Shown one piece after another: positions 23,205 to 33,935 of a stretch of 64,000 nucleotides of DNA. The position numbers and the translations under genes were made by a program. Origin of the DNA: Protea cynaroides (taxonomy: Eukaryota > Streptophyta > Magnoliopsida > Proteales > Proteaceae); NCBI GenBank assembly GCA_028583415.1, contig CM053267.1, positions 54,884,914-54,948,913 on the forward strand, written 5' to 3'. The first letter of the stretch is position 1. Each line of letters starts with the position of its first letter. Below the pieces are notes generated by a model, which saw only the letters and a program-made list of their open reading frames with translations, did not search any database and was not told the origin of the DNA.

Positions 23205-23728
23205 AGGGCGTTAACTTTGAATCGAAACCAATAAATCGAATCAAAATCAATAGGTAAAAATCAAATTGAACCAAATTGTATGTAATCGTTTTGTTTTTTG
23301 TTTTAAAATCTAATATATGATAATCTGAATAAACCATTAAATTATAATATCTCTTATTCTTTCTTTCTCTCTTGCTTTTTCATCTTTCATTGTTGTTTTA
23401 TTTTTGTAAACTTTGATGGACATCACTCTTTCCTCTAGAATTTATAAATTTCTTAATATTAATTCCTCCATGTGTGTGGGGGTCGGTGAATGGATGAGAG
23501 GAATGTTGTGTTGTTATGCAACGACGTCAATAAGAAAAGCCTATAGAAATGAAATGGATTAGGAATCGAATAAGCCGAATCAATTACTAATTTGTTTCGA
23601 TTTGGGAAATTGAAACCAACTAATATTTCAATCGATTTTGATTTATGCTCATTATATATAGAATCAAATCGAAACCAAATCACTAATCAAAACCAATAAC
23701 CCAAAACTGAACTGATTGACACCTTTAA
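23205..23728. mobile_element. AT-rich element with roughly inverted ends
   Basis: The left end aagggcgttaactttgaatc and the right end read in reverse (aaaggtgtcaatcagttc) are similar. The interior is full of aatcgaaaccaa/ttggtttcgat words, like the split element around 12050-13510. Non-coding. The superfamily is not determined. Confidence 0.4.
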
Positions 23729-24474
23729 ACACAATAATGGCCACCTTTGGTGGTTGAAGAGAACCATCCATGAGCTAGCTAACCAAGGGCTGACCATCAG
23801 AGAATGAAGACGATAAGACTATTGGCCCCAAAAAGAAAGAACATGTGGTTACCATTATTTCGTGGGTCTCTCCACATTATAGCTGCTTTATCACTAATTT
23901 CTTTTAATGGGATATCACTAGGTCATCAGGGAAACCATCATATGAGGGGATATATTTTGGATTTAAGAGGGAAGGCAGGTGGGAGAATTTTGTGTGATGT
24001 GAGGGACAAGGAGTGCGGGTGTCAACATTTGTAGACACTGGCCTGTCAATAAAAATCCCTTTTTTCAGACTAAAAACACGCACCTGAAGCAAATGACAAA
24101 CACAGCAGGAGAACACTTTTGCAACCTCCCACTAGTGGATGATCTGGTCCTCATAAAATGCGGCCTTTGTCACTCGTGATCAAGCTGAGGCCATCAACAA
24201 ACATAAAAAATGCTAGGCCATCAACAAACGAAATAAAGGTTAGAATACGATGTATGTAGAGCCAACTAACCAGCTTGTGTTTGTTGTTGACACCAGTAAC
24301 AGAGAATAAGGCCTCATCACGAAATCCTTGTACTGAAATAGTCGAAGAAATAATCCCAAACAGCTTTCACATTGCCACAATCAATGGCATTCGCCTGCTG
24401 CCTTACCTTCTTCCTCCACGGTCTCCACCATCTCTTCAGAAACATTGTCGGCTCCTCTTAACCCCACCATATGA
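23729..24474. other. Sequence downstream of TNL-1 with no recognised gene
   Basis: Part of it (about 24290-24390, with aataaggcctcatcacgaaa) resembles about 39550-39650, the region beyond the second TNL's 3' remnant. It is therefore duplicated TNL downstream sequence. Confidence 0.4.
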
Positions 24475-24760
24475 AGAGCCAAAGAAATTTATTGCTCTAT
24501 TGCTCCTCTCTGCTTCTTCAGTATCACAGGGGAACCCTGAACTTCGTCATCAATGTTTGATTGTTGGATCAACACTTGCTGCAGATTAAATCTATTTGAT
24601 TGTTGGATCAACACTTGCTGCAGATTAAATCTATTATTTAATTTTAATTCCAGTTGACGATTACCCCTTTCACTCCTCACCATGGTGGAGGTGAATCGAA
24701 CCAATGTTGTCCCCCAACGGCAGTCAATCAGGACCAACCCAAAAAGAAAATTTCCACATC
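24475..24760 (-). pseudogene. Possible remnant of a TNL C-terminal tail
   Basis: The minus strand contains NIDDEVQGSPV, which resembles NINDNIQGFPL in the last exon of TNL-1. A 39-bp perfect direct duplication (24557-24595 and 24596-24634) repeats the peptide NRFNLQQVLIQQS. Similarity is short and the reading frame is not maintained far. It may be a duplicated piece of the TNL tail left downstream of the active gene. Confidence 0.3.
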
Positions 24761-24928
24761 AGCATGCAAGGGAAGAGGTGGTACCTACAATCACGAGATT
24801 ATTATTATTTTTTAAATAATAAAATTTTGGTGAATGAGGAGAAAATTTTTTTTCTTAATATCTAGAGTGTGTGAAAAATAAAATTATTTAGGAATCTACT
24901 TTGATTTGGTGTTGGTACCTTATAACAG

Positions 24929-25714
24929 TCAGTCAGATTCCAAATGAACACTTGAGTCATCATCCTCATCAGGAAATGTTGTCGTAGTAGCCCTCAACCA
25001 ATCAAGCCTCTTATAACTCGGGATGGATGGACCTGCTTCTTCATTATCAAGGGGAAAGCCTTGAATATTATCGTTAATGTTTGGTGTACTCAATGTCAGC
25101 GTAAGAGAATTATCTAATGCCACATCATCATTGTCAAGAAGATGAACCCTCTTTTGGGGCCTCAATGCACGATCTTCCTCCTCCACCTCATAATCATCCG
25201 CATCTAACCATGTGAAAAAATCTGCTACCAACATGGCACTGGATTGTTGGTTAGGCATTTGCTGGTCTGATTCCTTGTTTTCGAACAACACCTTCCAGAA
25301 TTTCAATTTCAAGGAAAAGTCATGAAATAAAGGAATGCCAGATTGTGAGTATATCATTGCATCTGAAAATCTTAATTTATGGATATCATCTTTGGTTTCC
25401 AATTGATACCCAAACCAATCAAAACCTTTGCAATGGTGGATGTAGATTATGTCTCGATAAGTTAATTTGATGTTCTCAATTACAACCGAATGGCTACACC
25501 AAGTCATCCTTGTTCCTCTTCGACGGATATCAGCATCAATTTGAAAAGTTATGTTTACTAACCCACCGGGCATCCTGATGAATGCATCCTTGTGCCAAGG
25601 TTTGAACGCAAAAACAACACACAGAATAGGAAATGATGAGCCATGATGATAGATGTCATCATCAGCCATTGACTTGCTTCCTCGGCGTTCTCCAACATTA
25701 TTTACAAATATTCC
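24929..25714 (-). CDS. TNL-1 exon 5: post-LRR domain and acidic tail
   Basis: Encodes residues 983-1243. It begins GIFVNNVGERRG after a TATATGCAG acceptor. About 160 residues fit the post-LRR jelly-roll domain (C-JID) found in TNLs, including FPILCVVFAFKP, WCSHSVV and KGFDWFGYQL. The remainder is acidic (YEVEEEDRA, PDEDDDSS) and ends HLESD. A broken copy of part of this exon lies at 39866-40085, and a weaker tail-like remnant at 24475-24760. Confidence 0.85.
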   Translation of the reverse strand, partial: GIFVNNVGERRGSKSMADDDIYHHGSSFPILCVVFAFKPWHKDAFIRMPGGLVNITFQIDADIRRRGTRMTWCSHSVVIENIKLTYRDIIYIHHCKGFDWFGYQLETKDDIHKLRFSDAMIYSQSGIPLFHDFSLKLKFWKVLFENKESDQQMPNQQSSAMLVADFFTWLDADDYEVEEEDRALRPQKRVHLLDNDDVALDNSLTLTLSTPNINDNIQGFPLDNEEAGPSIPSYKRLDWLRATTTTFPDEDDDSSVHLESD

Positions 25715-28700
25715 CTGCATATATAAGAGAGATGAAAAAAGAAAAAAAAAAAAAAACATTGATCAAATAGAAACTAATTGCTGATATTTCTTAGCTCTAC
25801 TTATAGTGCTGCTGTATCTATAATTCTATTTATGTTTGGAGAAAAGATTAGATAAAGGACCTGCCCAAGTATCTTCTTCGTTGTCTCTGTTAAATTGTAG
25901 CAACCTTGCGCATTGAAAATATCCAAGTATTCTTTTTCTTTAAGGCCATGAATTTCCTCTAGATCTCCACAATTTTTAATGTTCAATTTTCTCAATCTTT
26001 TCAGATTTGATAGATCTGATATCTCTCTTAATTTGTTGCAACCATTTGCATTCAACTCTTCCAAGGATTCTGTTCCTTCGAGGCCATGAATTCCCTCTAG
26101 ATTTAAACAAGATGAAATGTCTAATTTCCTTAATCTTTTCAGGTTTGATAGATCTAGTATCCCTCTTAAGTTGTAGCAATTGTGTCCATTCAATTCTTCC
26201 AACGACACTGTTCCTTCAAGACTGTGAATTGTCACTAAATTTTTACAATAAGAAATGTTTAATTTCCTCAATCTTTGCAGGTTTGACAGATTCGGTATCT
26301 CTCTTAATTTGCGACAACCCCATGAGTTGAACTTTTCCAATTCTTCTCCATTGAGGATGATAGATTCATCTCCATCTATCACACATTCAAAGTTTTTCCT
26401 TCCCATTGTTAACAACTCTAAACTGGAGAGATTTAAAAAGTCATCTGGTAATTGTACAATCTTAGTACCCGTCAGGACAAAGTGATGCAAACTCCTCATT
26501 CTACCCATTGATTTTGGTAGCCTCACTAGTTTATGGCAATCTGAAATGTCCAGTTCCTCAAGTTTCTCTAACTGTCCTACACCATCAGGTAGTTCTTTAA
26601 TTTTTGTTTCACATACAGAAAGTTTAATCAAATCTTTCAAATCACCTATAGACGTAGGCAATGTTTTGAGTGAGTAGCACCTTTCGAGAGTAAGAGTTTT
26701 CAGAAAAGACATCTCACAAATACTAGATGGGATCTCCACAAGAGAACGGCAGTCATTAAGATTCAACCTCTGTAAACATGGAAACCATGAGAAAAAGTTG
26801 GAAGAGATCAAGAGTTTGTGACAGCCACGGAGGTCAAGAACCTTCAACTTTGAGAACTGCAACCAAACAAAGGAAATTAAACAAAGGAAATTATTACTCC
26901 CTAGCTAAATTTTGAGAACAGTATAATAAAAAACAAAACAAAAAGACGATTGACAAATGTTGTACCTTATTTTTATTTTGAGGTGGATCATTCCAAAGCC
27001 ATTTGAAATCATTATATGACAAGTCAAGATGAACTAGTTCCCGGTGATAAAAATTGGATGGGAGAATTTTCAAAGTTGGTTCGCAACCAAACCATCTTAA
27101 TTTGGAAGGAAGGTGTGCAAAGTCCCCTTTGAGGCTGTCAATTTCATGAAGTTTGAGAAATCTTAAATTGGGCATATTTCGAAAATCTTCACACCTTAAA
27201 TCTGTAGCTTTTGATTCAAAATTTCTGCATAAAAGGATCCCTTCAACCATTTGAATTTCCTACAATAGAAAAATAGTATTTAAAGTAAACAAAATTTGAT
27301 GTGCACACAGATATAAAAACTTACTCAATGCACTTTATATTTATGGTACTTTGGTCCATTATGGTATACTTAGTAGTACTAGGTCTGGGCAAAGTAGGTT
27401 TATATATCTAAAAGAGGGAAAAAGATCGTCTCAAATTCAATGCTCTTTTCAATTGTGATTTAATGGCTGGAGTTTACTCCATTGGTATATCAATGTATTG
27501 GTATGTATCCGAATTGACTCCAACTATTGGATTGCCAACTTAAGGGGCTGTTGGACTTGAAAGGAGCTGGGTCCCTAAAAGAGTCATAACAATTGCTGGC
27601 CTTACTTGCATAGGGTCCCAAAAAGGTTTAATTAGTGGGTCCTAACCTTTGTTTTATTGCACAATGTGATTTTGTAAATGTGACAGCTTAGGAATTTTAC
27701 AATCACACTAACCAACGGATAATCTTACATGATTACTTATGGTAAAAACTGAAAAAGAAAAAGAAATAAATCATTTAGCACTTACCGTGTCTTCTTTCAA
27801 TACTTTCCAAATCTCATCATTGGACCACAACCTACTACGTTTGGTGGAGTCGTCATAGCTCTCTTTCATGGCAATTCTCTTTCCCATGCATTGAAGTTGA
27901 TCATGCATCTTAAAACACCCTCCAGAATCAATCTTTAGAAGGTGCTTTTGAATGAGTTCTTTTATTGCTAATCTTGGCTGCAGCTCACAGGCTTCCCATA
28001 TGGCAATTGCTTCTTCTTTTTCCCATAAACTGAAATGACATGCAACATCAAGAAATATGGTTTTTGTATGAACACTTAAGTTATTGTAACTTATCATCAA
28101 CCTTCCAAAGACTTTATCATCGTAGGTTTTTATTGACTTTCCAACGACCTTGTCATTAAAAATATCTTTCAAAATTTCCAATGTATCTAGCCATTCTTCT
28201 TCGATTTTGTCAACTAGAAAAGAACCCAACACCTCTAGAGTTAGGGGTAACCCTCCTGCATATGTTATGATTTCATGTGAAAGCTGCTTATAATTTTCAA
28301 GAGGTTCATTCTTTGCAAAGGCGTGCAAACTAAAAAGTAGTAGAGAATTCTCAAAATTCATTTCTTCAGGCTTGTATATTTGAATATCTTTTCCAACTTT
28401 GTTTTTATACACATTCAAAATATGGTCATCCCTTGTTGTTATGATGACCCTGCTATTTGGACCAAACCAATTGAGTCCACCAACCAATGCATTAAGCTGT
28501 TCATTATCATCCACATCATCAAGAATAAGAAGAATATTTTTTCTATGAAGTCTTTTTGCAATCATTGTTGATCCTCTGGAAACATCATTTATGTCATGAT
28601 TCCTTTGAAGGATATCTTTAAGAAGCATATTTTGTAAAGTAACTAAACCTTTGTTTCCTTGCGATGCTTCTCTTACATCACTAAGAAAGCTACTCCCCTC

Positions 28701-30533
28701 AAAACTTCTAAAGATGCAATTATAGACTTCTTTTGCAATAGTTGTCTTTCCAAGGCCCCCCATACCACATATTGCCACAAGTTGTACATCATCAGAACCA
28801 ATATTTAACAAAGAGCATACTTTGCTTACATGAGAATCAATTCCGACAAGGTGTTCAGGTCCATCAAAGGAAGTGCTAGATAGTTCTCTCAAAACCTTTT
28901 GAACAATTAACTCAACAATATTTGACTGCTCCCTGTAATTATTTCATATCAAAAAGTGAATCACACGACAATAATTAACAATGTATAAATCTAAAGTAAT
29001 ACATAAGAAGAGATTACTTCAATTTTTTGATGGAATAGAAAACAACGGTGAGCACCAGGCATGAGAATTAAAGTATGGGTAAAAATTTAATTAAAAAACC
29101 AATTATATAGTTATTTTTCTTTCAAAGTAAGCCATATGTATCATCAAATTAATACATGCCAAAGCTTTTGGACTACTGTAATTGACAACTCATTGCTACG
29201 AAAGAAATCTAAAACATCATTTGGTGGGCCAAACGACATTGGTTTTATTCCAGTAGGTCAGCGACTAATTGTCTTGTCATGTACTCTTGTTTACATGATG
29301 GTGTTTCATATGGGTGTTTTATAAAAAATAAAAAATAGAAAAAGTTTCATAGGGGTGTTTGATTTTTGATTTTTCTAGAAACTAAATTCCATTTTACAAA
29401 ACCGATGATTTTCTAAAGCTTGTTCAAAGGGTTATCGGACAGGAAGAGCGAGGTTCATTCAAAGCAGGCCAAGGAGAGGAAAAGAAAGAAAGGAACTCTG
29501 GCACCTTTGTACAGATAACCATAGGTAAAGATTTTCAAATCAGGTAATCAATGGGGGAAAAAATTTCCTTTTGCCCGATTCCGTATGCACTGATATGGAA
29601 TCTACTCTTCTTCAATCAATTCACAAAACCCCTTTTAGGTTTTAGTATTATCTAAAATACTTTTTTAATTGGGATGAGACTCCATAACCTTGCACATGAA
29701 CCGACCAGCAGATCTTTTCATGATTTGTAAGAAATTTCCGTCCATCAACAGGAGCCTTTTTATTTCGTTATAAGAGAAAAAGTGGATTAATGATTTTTTT
29801 TTTAAATAAAAAAAAATGTCAAAGACGAAACTAGAGTAATATGGTAGCAACTAGCAGAGTGCTTTAATAGTTCGTAAATCCTGGTGCCATGGGTGGGTTA
29901 AAAACCCTATTCACTCTTTAATGATGAAGAGGAAGATAAAACTCCTAAACTAAAAGAAAAAACAAAGAACGAAACGGAGTATAGTTAATTAAGAATAAAT
30001 TTTTAGTGAGAGTATGAATCTTACCTAATATTTGCGTCTCCCTTGAGTGTCCATCCCTTTAGATTGCCCACCTCTTTCAAAGCATTCTTCCAACCATTTA
30101 CAATAGTAGTAGACTCATAGTTCTTTTGTTGTTCTTGAAATGATACTTGAAAGCTTCCGGTCTGATGTCGAACATCCCGTGGTTCAACATCAATGAATAT
30201 TGGTAGAACAGTTTGACCGTCGGATATATGACAATCCCATATCTTAGCAAGTTCCAGGAGGCAATATTTGCTGTCCGTATAGTGTTTAGAAAATATAGGA
30301 ACCGAGATTTTGGACCCTCGGATCGCTCTCAAAAGGGACGGACAAATCTCTTCTCCTTCCCAAAGTTCTTCACTATCTATGAAGGTGCTGATTCCATCTC
30401 TTTTGAAAGCCTCGTAAAGCAGATAAACAAAATTATCACGGGTATCTACACCTCTAAAATTGATAAATACATCATAAGAAGAAGGCTGTCGGGATAAAAC
30501 AGATGAAATAGCAGCTCGTGAAGATGAAGCCAT
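24929..30533 (-). CDS. TIR-NBS-LRR immune receptor gene (TNL-1), five exons
   Basis: Predicted intracellular immune receptor. TNLs sense pathogen effectors and signal through TIR NADase activity after oligomerisation. Exons on the minus strand: 30533-30025, 28932-27786, 27259-26966, 26856-25861 and 25714-24929. All junctions have GT donors and AG acceptors, and the lengths (509, 1147, 294, 996, 786 nt) join in one frame to a 1243-residue protein without internal stops. Order: TIR about 20-165, NB-ARC about 190-540, LRRs about 570-980, post-LRR domain (C-JID type) about 985-1150, acidic tail. ATG at 30533 starts MASSS, usual for this family. Five exons and the length fit typical TNLs. No transposon interrupts the exons. 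It appears intact; expression and specificity cannot be read from sequence. Confidence 0.9.
25861..26856 (-). CDS. TNL-1 exon 4: leucine-rich repeats
   Basis: Encodes residues 651-982, roughly a dozen LRRs. The first part has 23-24-residue repeats (FSKLKVLDLRGC, LQRLNLNDC, LKTLTLERC, LEELDISDC). The second part is an internal set built on DLSNLKRLRKLNI and LEGTxSLEELNA, repeated three to four times with high similarity and suggesting recent internal duplication. LRRs normally mediate recognition and autoinhibition. Acceptor GTTGCAG/TTCTCA; donor GGGCAG/GTCCTT. Confidence 0.9.
26966..27259 (-). CDS. TNL-1 exon 3: NB-ARC/LRR linker and first LRRs
   Basis: Encodes residues 553-650. It starts EIQMVEGI, equivalent to the TE.IEGI linker of other TNLs. 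LRR-like text follows: FRNMPNLRFLKLHE, LPSKLRWFGCEPTLKILPS and LVHLDLSYNDFKWLW. Acceptor TTGTAG/GAAATT; donor ATAAG/GTACAA. Both borders are phase 0. Confidence 0.88.
27786..28932 (-). CDS. TNL-1 exon 2: NB-ARC domain
   Basis: Encodes residues 170-552. Motifs in order: GMGGLGKTT (P-loop, about 226-234), LLILDDVDD (kinase-2, last Asp then D as usual for TNLs), SRVIITTRDD (RNBS-B), GGLPLTLEVLG (GLPL), FLDVACHF (RNBS-D, TIR type) and FKMHDQL (MHD). The acceptor is TTACAG/GG and the donor ACACG/GTAAGT. All key nucleotide-binding and switch motifs are present, so the ADP/ATP switch should be competent. Confidence 0.92.
28743..28767 (-). promoter_or_regulatory. P-loop codons, possible miR482/2118-type target site
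   Basis: These codons for GMGGLGKT read GGTATGGGGGGCCTTGG on the coding strand. The miR482/2118 superfamily is known to target this position in many NLRs. Compared with one commonly cited miR482 form I count about five mismatches, so targeting is only possible. Confidence 0.2.
30025..30533 (-). CDS. TNL-1 exon 1: TIR domain
   Basis: Encodes residues 1-170. After a Ser-rich leader the TIR begins YDVFINFRGVDTR (box 1). RAIRGSKISVPIFSKHY and CLLELAKIW follow; the Glu at about residue 94 in CLLEL is the position of the catalytic NADase glutamate in plant TIRs. The exon ends at the donor TTAG/GTAAGA with two bases of the split Arg codon. It is colinear with the TIR remnant at 51348-51826, which lacks ten leader residues. 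Confidence 0.92.
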
Positions 30534-31200
30534 GGAATTCCACTCGCAGGGATATTGGAGAGCTCCCTCTTCTCTTTGCTTGTTTCTATTGTGGAACCAA
30601 AAATACCAGTACTAGCTGCAAGTTCAATTTGGAGTTTCCCAAATGAAATAACTAGGAGGCGGCGTTGATTATTAGTGGGCATCCAGCCCATAATGGATTT
30701 GTTTTTTCTTCCGCCCTTTCAGGATATTGTCTACATTTGTTTTTTATAAAGTTGGGTGGACACATGCCTGACTCTCGAGTCTCAATAAAGTTGGTCAATA
30801 TGATTCTCCATATTGTTCAATTTATTATTAGAAAAGTACCAATTCAAAAAACGATAAATATAATTTATGTTGATTATAAATTTATTTTATTCTTTACTTA
30901 ATGGATAGTTATACCTCTCACATCCTCAAATCTTTCTTTAAATATTTATGCTTTCATATGCTCATGTGTTTTGAATTAATAAACGCTCTGCAATGCATTT
31001 GAAAGATGTTTGTTTTTTCTCCTCCCCATTAAATGATCGGCATAGCATGTGAAAAAGTTTCTTTTTTCTTTTCTGAGTCTCCTCCAACTTCTAGCACGAT
31101 AACTTAAAATATCTGCAACGGCAACATTTACTGTTCTAGTTATCCAATGGCGACGATGGTTATTCAAATTTGTTACCATTACACTGATTCAAAGAAAATC
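30534..31200 (-). other. TNL-1 upstream flank module (reference copy)
   Basis: This upstream region is the template for a repeated module found at 51827-52690, 54040-55825 and 57340-58780, and partly at 60180-60480. Landmarks are ctctttgcttgtttctatt, (ggtggacgcatgcctgac)tctcga, aaagttggtcaatat(g)at, atgctcatgtgt-ttgaatta and gagtctcctccaa. It contains the TNL-1 promoter, with no ORF of its own. Confidence 0.6.
30741..30748 (-). promoter_or_regulatory. Candidate TATA box of TNL-1
   Basis: On the minus strand TATAAAAA lies about 210 bp upstream of the ATG, at a sensible distance for a 5' UTR of 150-200 nt. The corresponding region of the second TIR copy is altered. Assigned by position only. 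Confidence 0.3.
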
Positions 31201-31489
31201 ATATGTTGTCATTGGAATAGAAATTTTTTTTTTCGTATCTATCTTTTCCTCAAAATCTTATTTTTTCCTCAAAATCTGGATCTCTTTTATTTTATTCCAT
31301 CTCTCTTGCAAATGAATAACTATTGATTCTTCTTTTACACTTATTTTCTTATTTTCATATAAAATTCCAATATACCTGTTAATTTGTAAAACCTCTTTCT
31401 CTTAGTCAAAATATAAAAAAAAAAAAAAATTTTATGAGGCGTGTGACATCAATTCCTTTTTACAGGATCTAATTAGGCTATCACTAGAA

Positions 31490-31700
31490 CCTTAGGGTAT
31501 TCCTTCTAATATTTTAGATGAAGGAGAGATTTTTGTGTGATCCAAAGGACGATATCACTGAATCAATGTGAGAGAAAAATATCCCAAATATTTACTTTAT
31601 TTTACATTGTTTAATGAACAATCATCTTGTCTCTTCACCTTCAATTTCTCTCAAAATTTCCTGTTTTCACACAGTCTGACAGTCATGTGCCTTAATTAAA
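31490..31700 (-). repeat. TNL-flank repeat B, partial copy
   Basis: Shares gagagatttttgtg(t/c)gatcca, atcaatgt and ttcaatttctctcaaaattt blocks with 13511-14345, 37740-38250 and 59290-59870. Non-coding. Confidence 0.5.
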
Positions 31701-31845
31701 TTTCCTGCTTTCACACAGTCTGACAGTCATGTGCTTTGAATTAATAAACTTTTTTCTTCCAAAAGTTGTTCCAACGTTTCTGCCACCGGTTATTATCGCC
31801 TTCACTCGTTAGAGTTTTTAATCGCGGATTCAGCAGTCGAAGTTA

Positions 31846-32097
31846 GGATTTACATTGTCCCTTTTTAATAGTTCTTGGAGGACAGTGACAATCTATTTTG
31901 GATAATTGTCATACGATTCTCAGTGAATCCGAGACCCACGTTCGAGTAGACATCCTCTGTCAGCTTGGCTTATCGACTATGTATCGATTCGAATGTGGGT
32001 TTAAGATTCACCGAGAGCCACGTGGTAACCATCCGGGATAGGTTGTCACTGTCTTCCCAAACCACTGGGAAAAGACGATGCGGATCCTTGAAATTAA
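31846..32097. mobile_element. Fold-back MITE, family F (copy 1)
   Basis: Nearly the whole element is an imperfect inverted repeat, from ggatttacattgtccc to gacgatgcggatcc. The arms carry the shared core ctcagtgaatccgagaccca / ttcaccgagagccacg. The flanks tcgaagtta and ttgaaatta match at 7 of 9 positions, consistent with an aged 9-bp TSD. Family members lie at 52279, 53708, 54308, 55195 and 58021. Confidence 0.65.
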
Positions 32098-32199
32098 TCA
32101 AACGCGTCTACCGATGTATTGACAAATGCACCGAGTTAACTTCAACAACTAGATCTTCGATTAGAGGCTCCAACAATTGGAGACAAATATGACTCCTAA

Positions 32200-32726
32200 G
32201 ATATGACTCTGTTTCTATCTACATTATGCATGAAGTCTAAGACAGTTTTCTATTCTTTTCTTTTTTTTTAGAAAAGAAATTAAATACGACAATATGACAA
32301 TTATTCTTTTAAACAAGAAATTTTACCAAAAAAACTTTTTAAACAAGATTTCATCATCATTTATATTCAGTGCATTTTACATCCTAATGGCCGGTGATAA
32401 AATCTCTTGAAATGTTAACATTATATGAAAATGTTTGGACTCATTAATTACTGTCTTCTTCCGTATTTTCAATCGAAACTATTTCCCCGACTGTTACCAA
32501 GGAAGCCAACGTACCAGTACTTGTAGTTTCATTTGAACTTTGAGGTTTTGATTAGCATCAAACTCATGGTGGACTCGTTTTTCTTGTGTGGGGTTCTGTA
32601 TATTTTTGATAAAGTTGATCAATATGGCTGTCATAAAGAACAATTTATTATCAAAAAGCAAAAGACAACAAAAAAGCTACTTTGATATTGAATGCTCGGT
32701 CCACCTCTGGTCAGGACTCCGAATTT
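32200..32726 (+). repeat. Diverged copy of the 687-bp unit
   Basis: Aligns with the tandem units at 34623-37392 from the acattatgcatgaag block to the ctttgatattgaatgctc block, with substitutions and small indels. It is interrupted by an inverted-repeat insertion at about 32727. It probably represents the older source unit of the array. Confidence 0.7.
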
Positions 32727-33325
32727 GGGGCATCCAAATCCTCTCCTCCAAGGGTAGGGTATTTAGAGGAGAGTTGGCACCCTGCCTTGGATGCGCGACA
32801 CGTGGCGAGAGTGCCATCCAACGTCTCTCAATTTCAGCTGTGCAGCAGAGGATTTATGTGAACACAAGCATACAATCATTTACCCATTTTGAATCCAATA
32901 TCGTCCCGCACCCAACTTCTTTGCTAAGTATGTTCGTCCCGCCCCCAATTCCCTTTCTTCTTCTTCGTCTTCATCATCATCTTCCTACCCCCAACTCCCT
33001 TTCTGCATCTTCTCTTCGTCTCCATATGCTCTCGTTTTGAAGTAGTGCCGGCGCCAACAAGAGAAACCATTTTCTCTTTCTCTGCTAAATCTGTTCGTCC
33101 CACCCCCAACTCCCTTTCTGCATCTTCATCTTTGTCTCCATCAGCTCTTGTTTTGAAGTAGTGCCGGCGCCAACGAGAGAAACCATTTTCTCTTTCTCTG
33201 CTAAGTCTGTTCGTCCCGCCCCCAATTCCCTTTCTTCACTCCCCTTCTGCATCTTCATCTTCATCTTCATCTTCATCTTCATCTTCGTCTTCGTCTGCTC
33301 TGGTTTTGAGAGGATTTGGATCCCT
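32727..33325. mobile_element. Inverted-repeat-ended insertion with internal 128-bp tandem repeats
   Basis: The ends gcatccaaatcctctcc and gagaggatttggatcc are inverted copies. The interior holds about two and a half tandem units (32930-33290) with gtagtgccggcgccaac and accattttctctttctctgc, then (CTTCAT)n near 33255-33290. No matching TSD was found, so the class is open. Confidence 0.45.
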
Positions 33326-33389
33326 CTTCCTCTGATTCCTCATCGTCAGCTTCCTCCCCTCCCTCCCTCTAAAATCATATATTAATGGA

Positions 33390-33890
33390 CTAATGAGCCA
33401 ACAAAATTAATTTTTGGACAAAAAGTAAATCACTGTTAGCAACTATTTCAACAATTACACAAAATCTCTCTTTAAACACTCTTTTAGTATTATTGAGGGG
33501 AAGAGAGAGGGAGAGGTGGGAGAGGTGGGAGAGCTTCATATCTTAATTATTTCTCACCAGTATCACAACCACATCATCCTTTCAACCCAGAATTCCTTCC
33601 CAAGCTTCGTATTCGTATCTCCACTACTGCATCATCCTCTTTCACCTAGAAATCCCTTTCAAGAGTTATATCATATCTAATAATTTAATCTTCTCCACCA
33701 CCACCATCTTTAATTAGAAATTTATTTCAACAGATGCCCGAGGACCAGCTGAGATCAAGAAAGTAAAAAACCCACTCTCCTCTCCTTCTATGTTCTTCAC
33801 AAAATGGAAATCAATTAATTTTAAATTTCATGCATTCAAAGTTGATTTTGTAAAGAACTCTGTTTCGATTTTATAAATAAATCTTCTAAA
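33390..33890. other. Stretch with no recognised gene
   Basis: Short gggagaggtgggagag repeats occur near 33500-33530. From about 33870 the tail of a 687-bp-type unit begins, up to the solo LTR. Confidence 0.4.
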
Positions 33891-33935
33891 AGAAAGAGTA
33901 ATTTTATGATAATTAATTTCTTTTTTGTAAGTAGT

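Noticed and set aside
32588..33040. 150-codon plus-strand ORF
   Set aside because: It spans the border of a diverged repeat unit and an unrelated insertion, so it is a chance fusion.
32727..33325. Assignment of this inverted-repeat insertion to fold-back family F
   Set aside because: The ends are similar in style, but flanking 9-mers do not match and the interior is not an inverted repeat.
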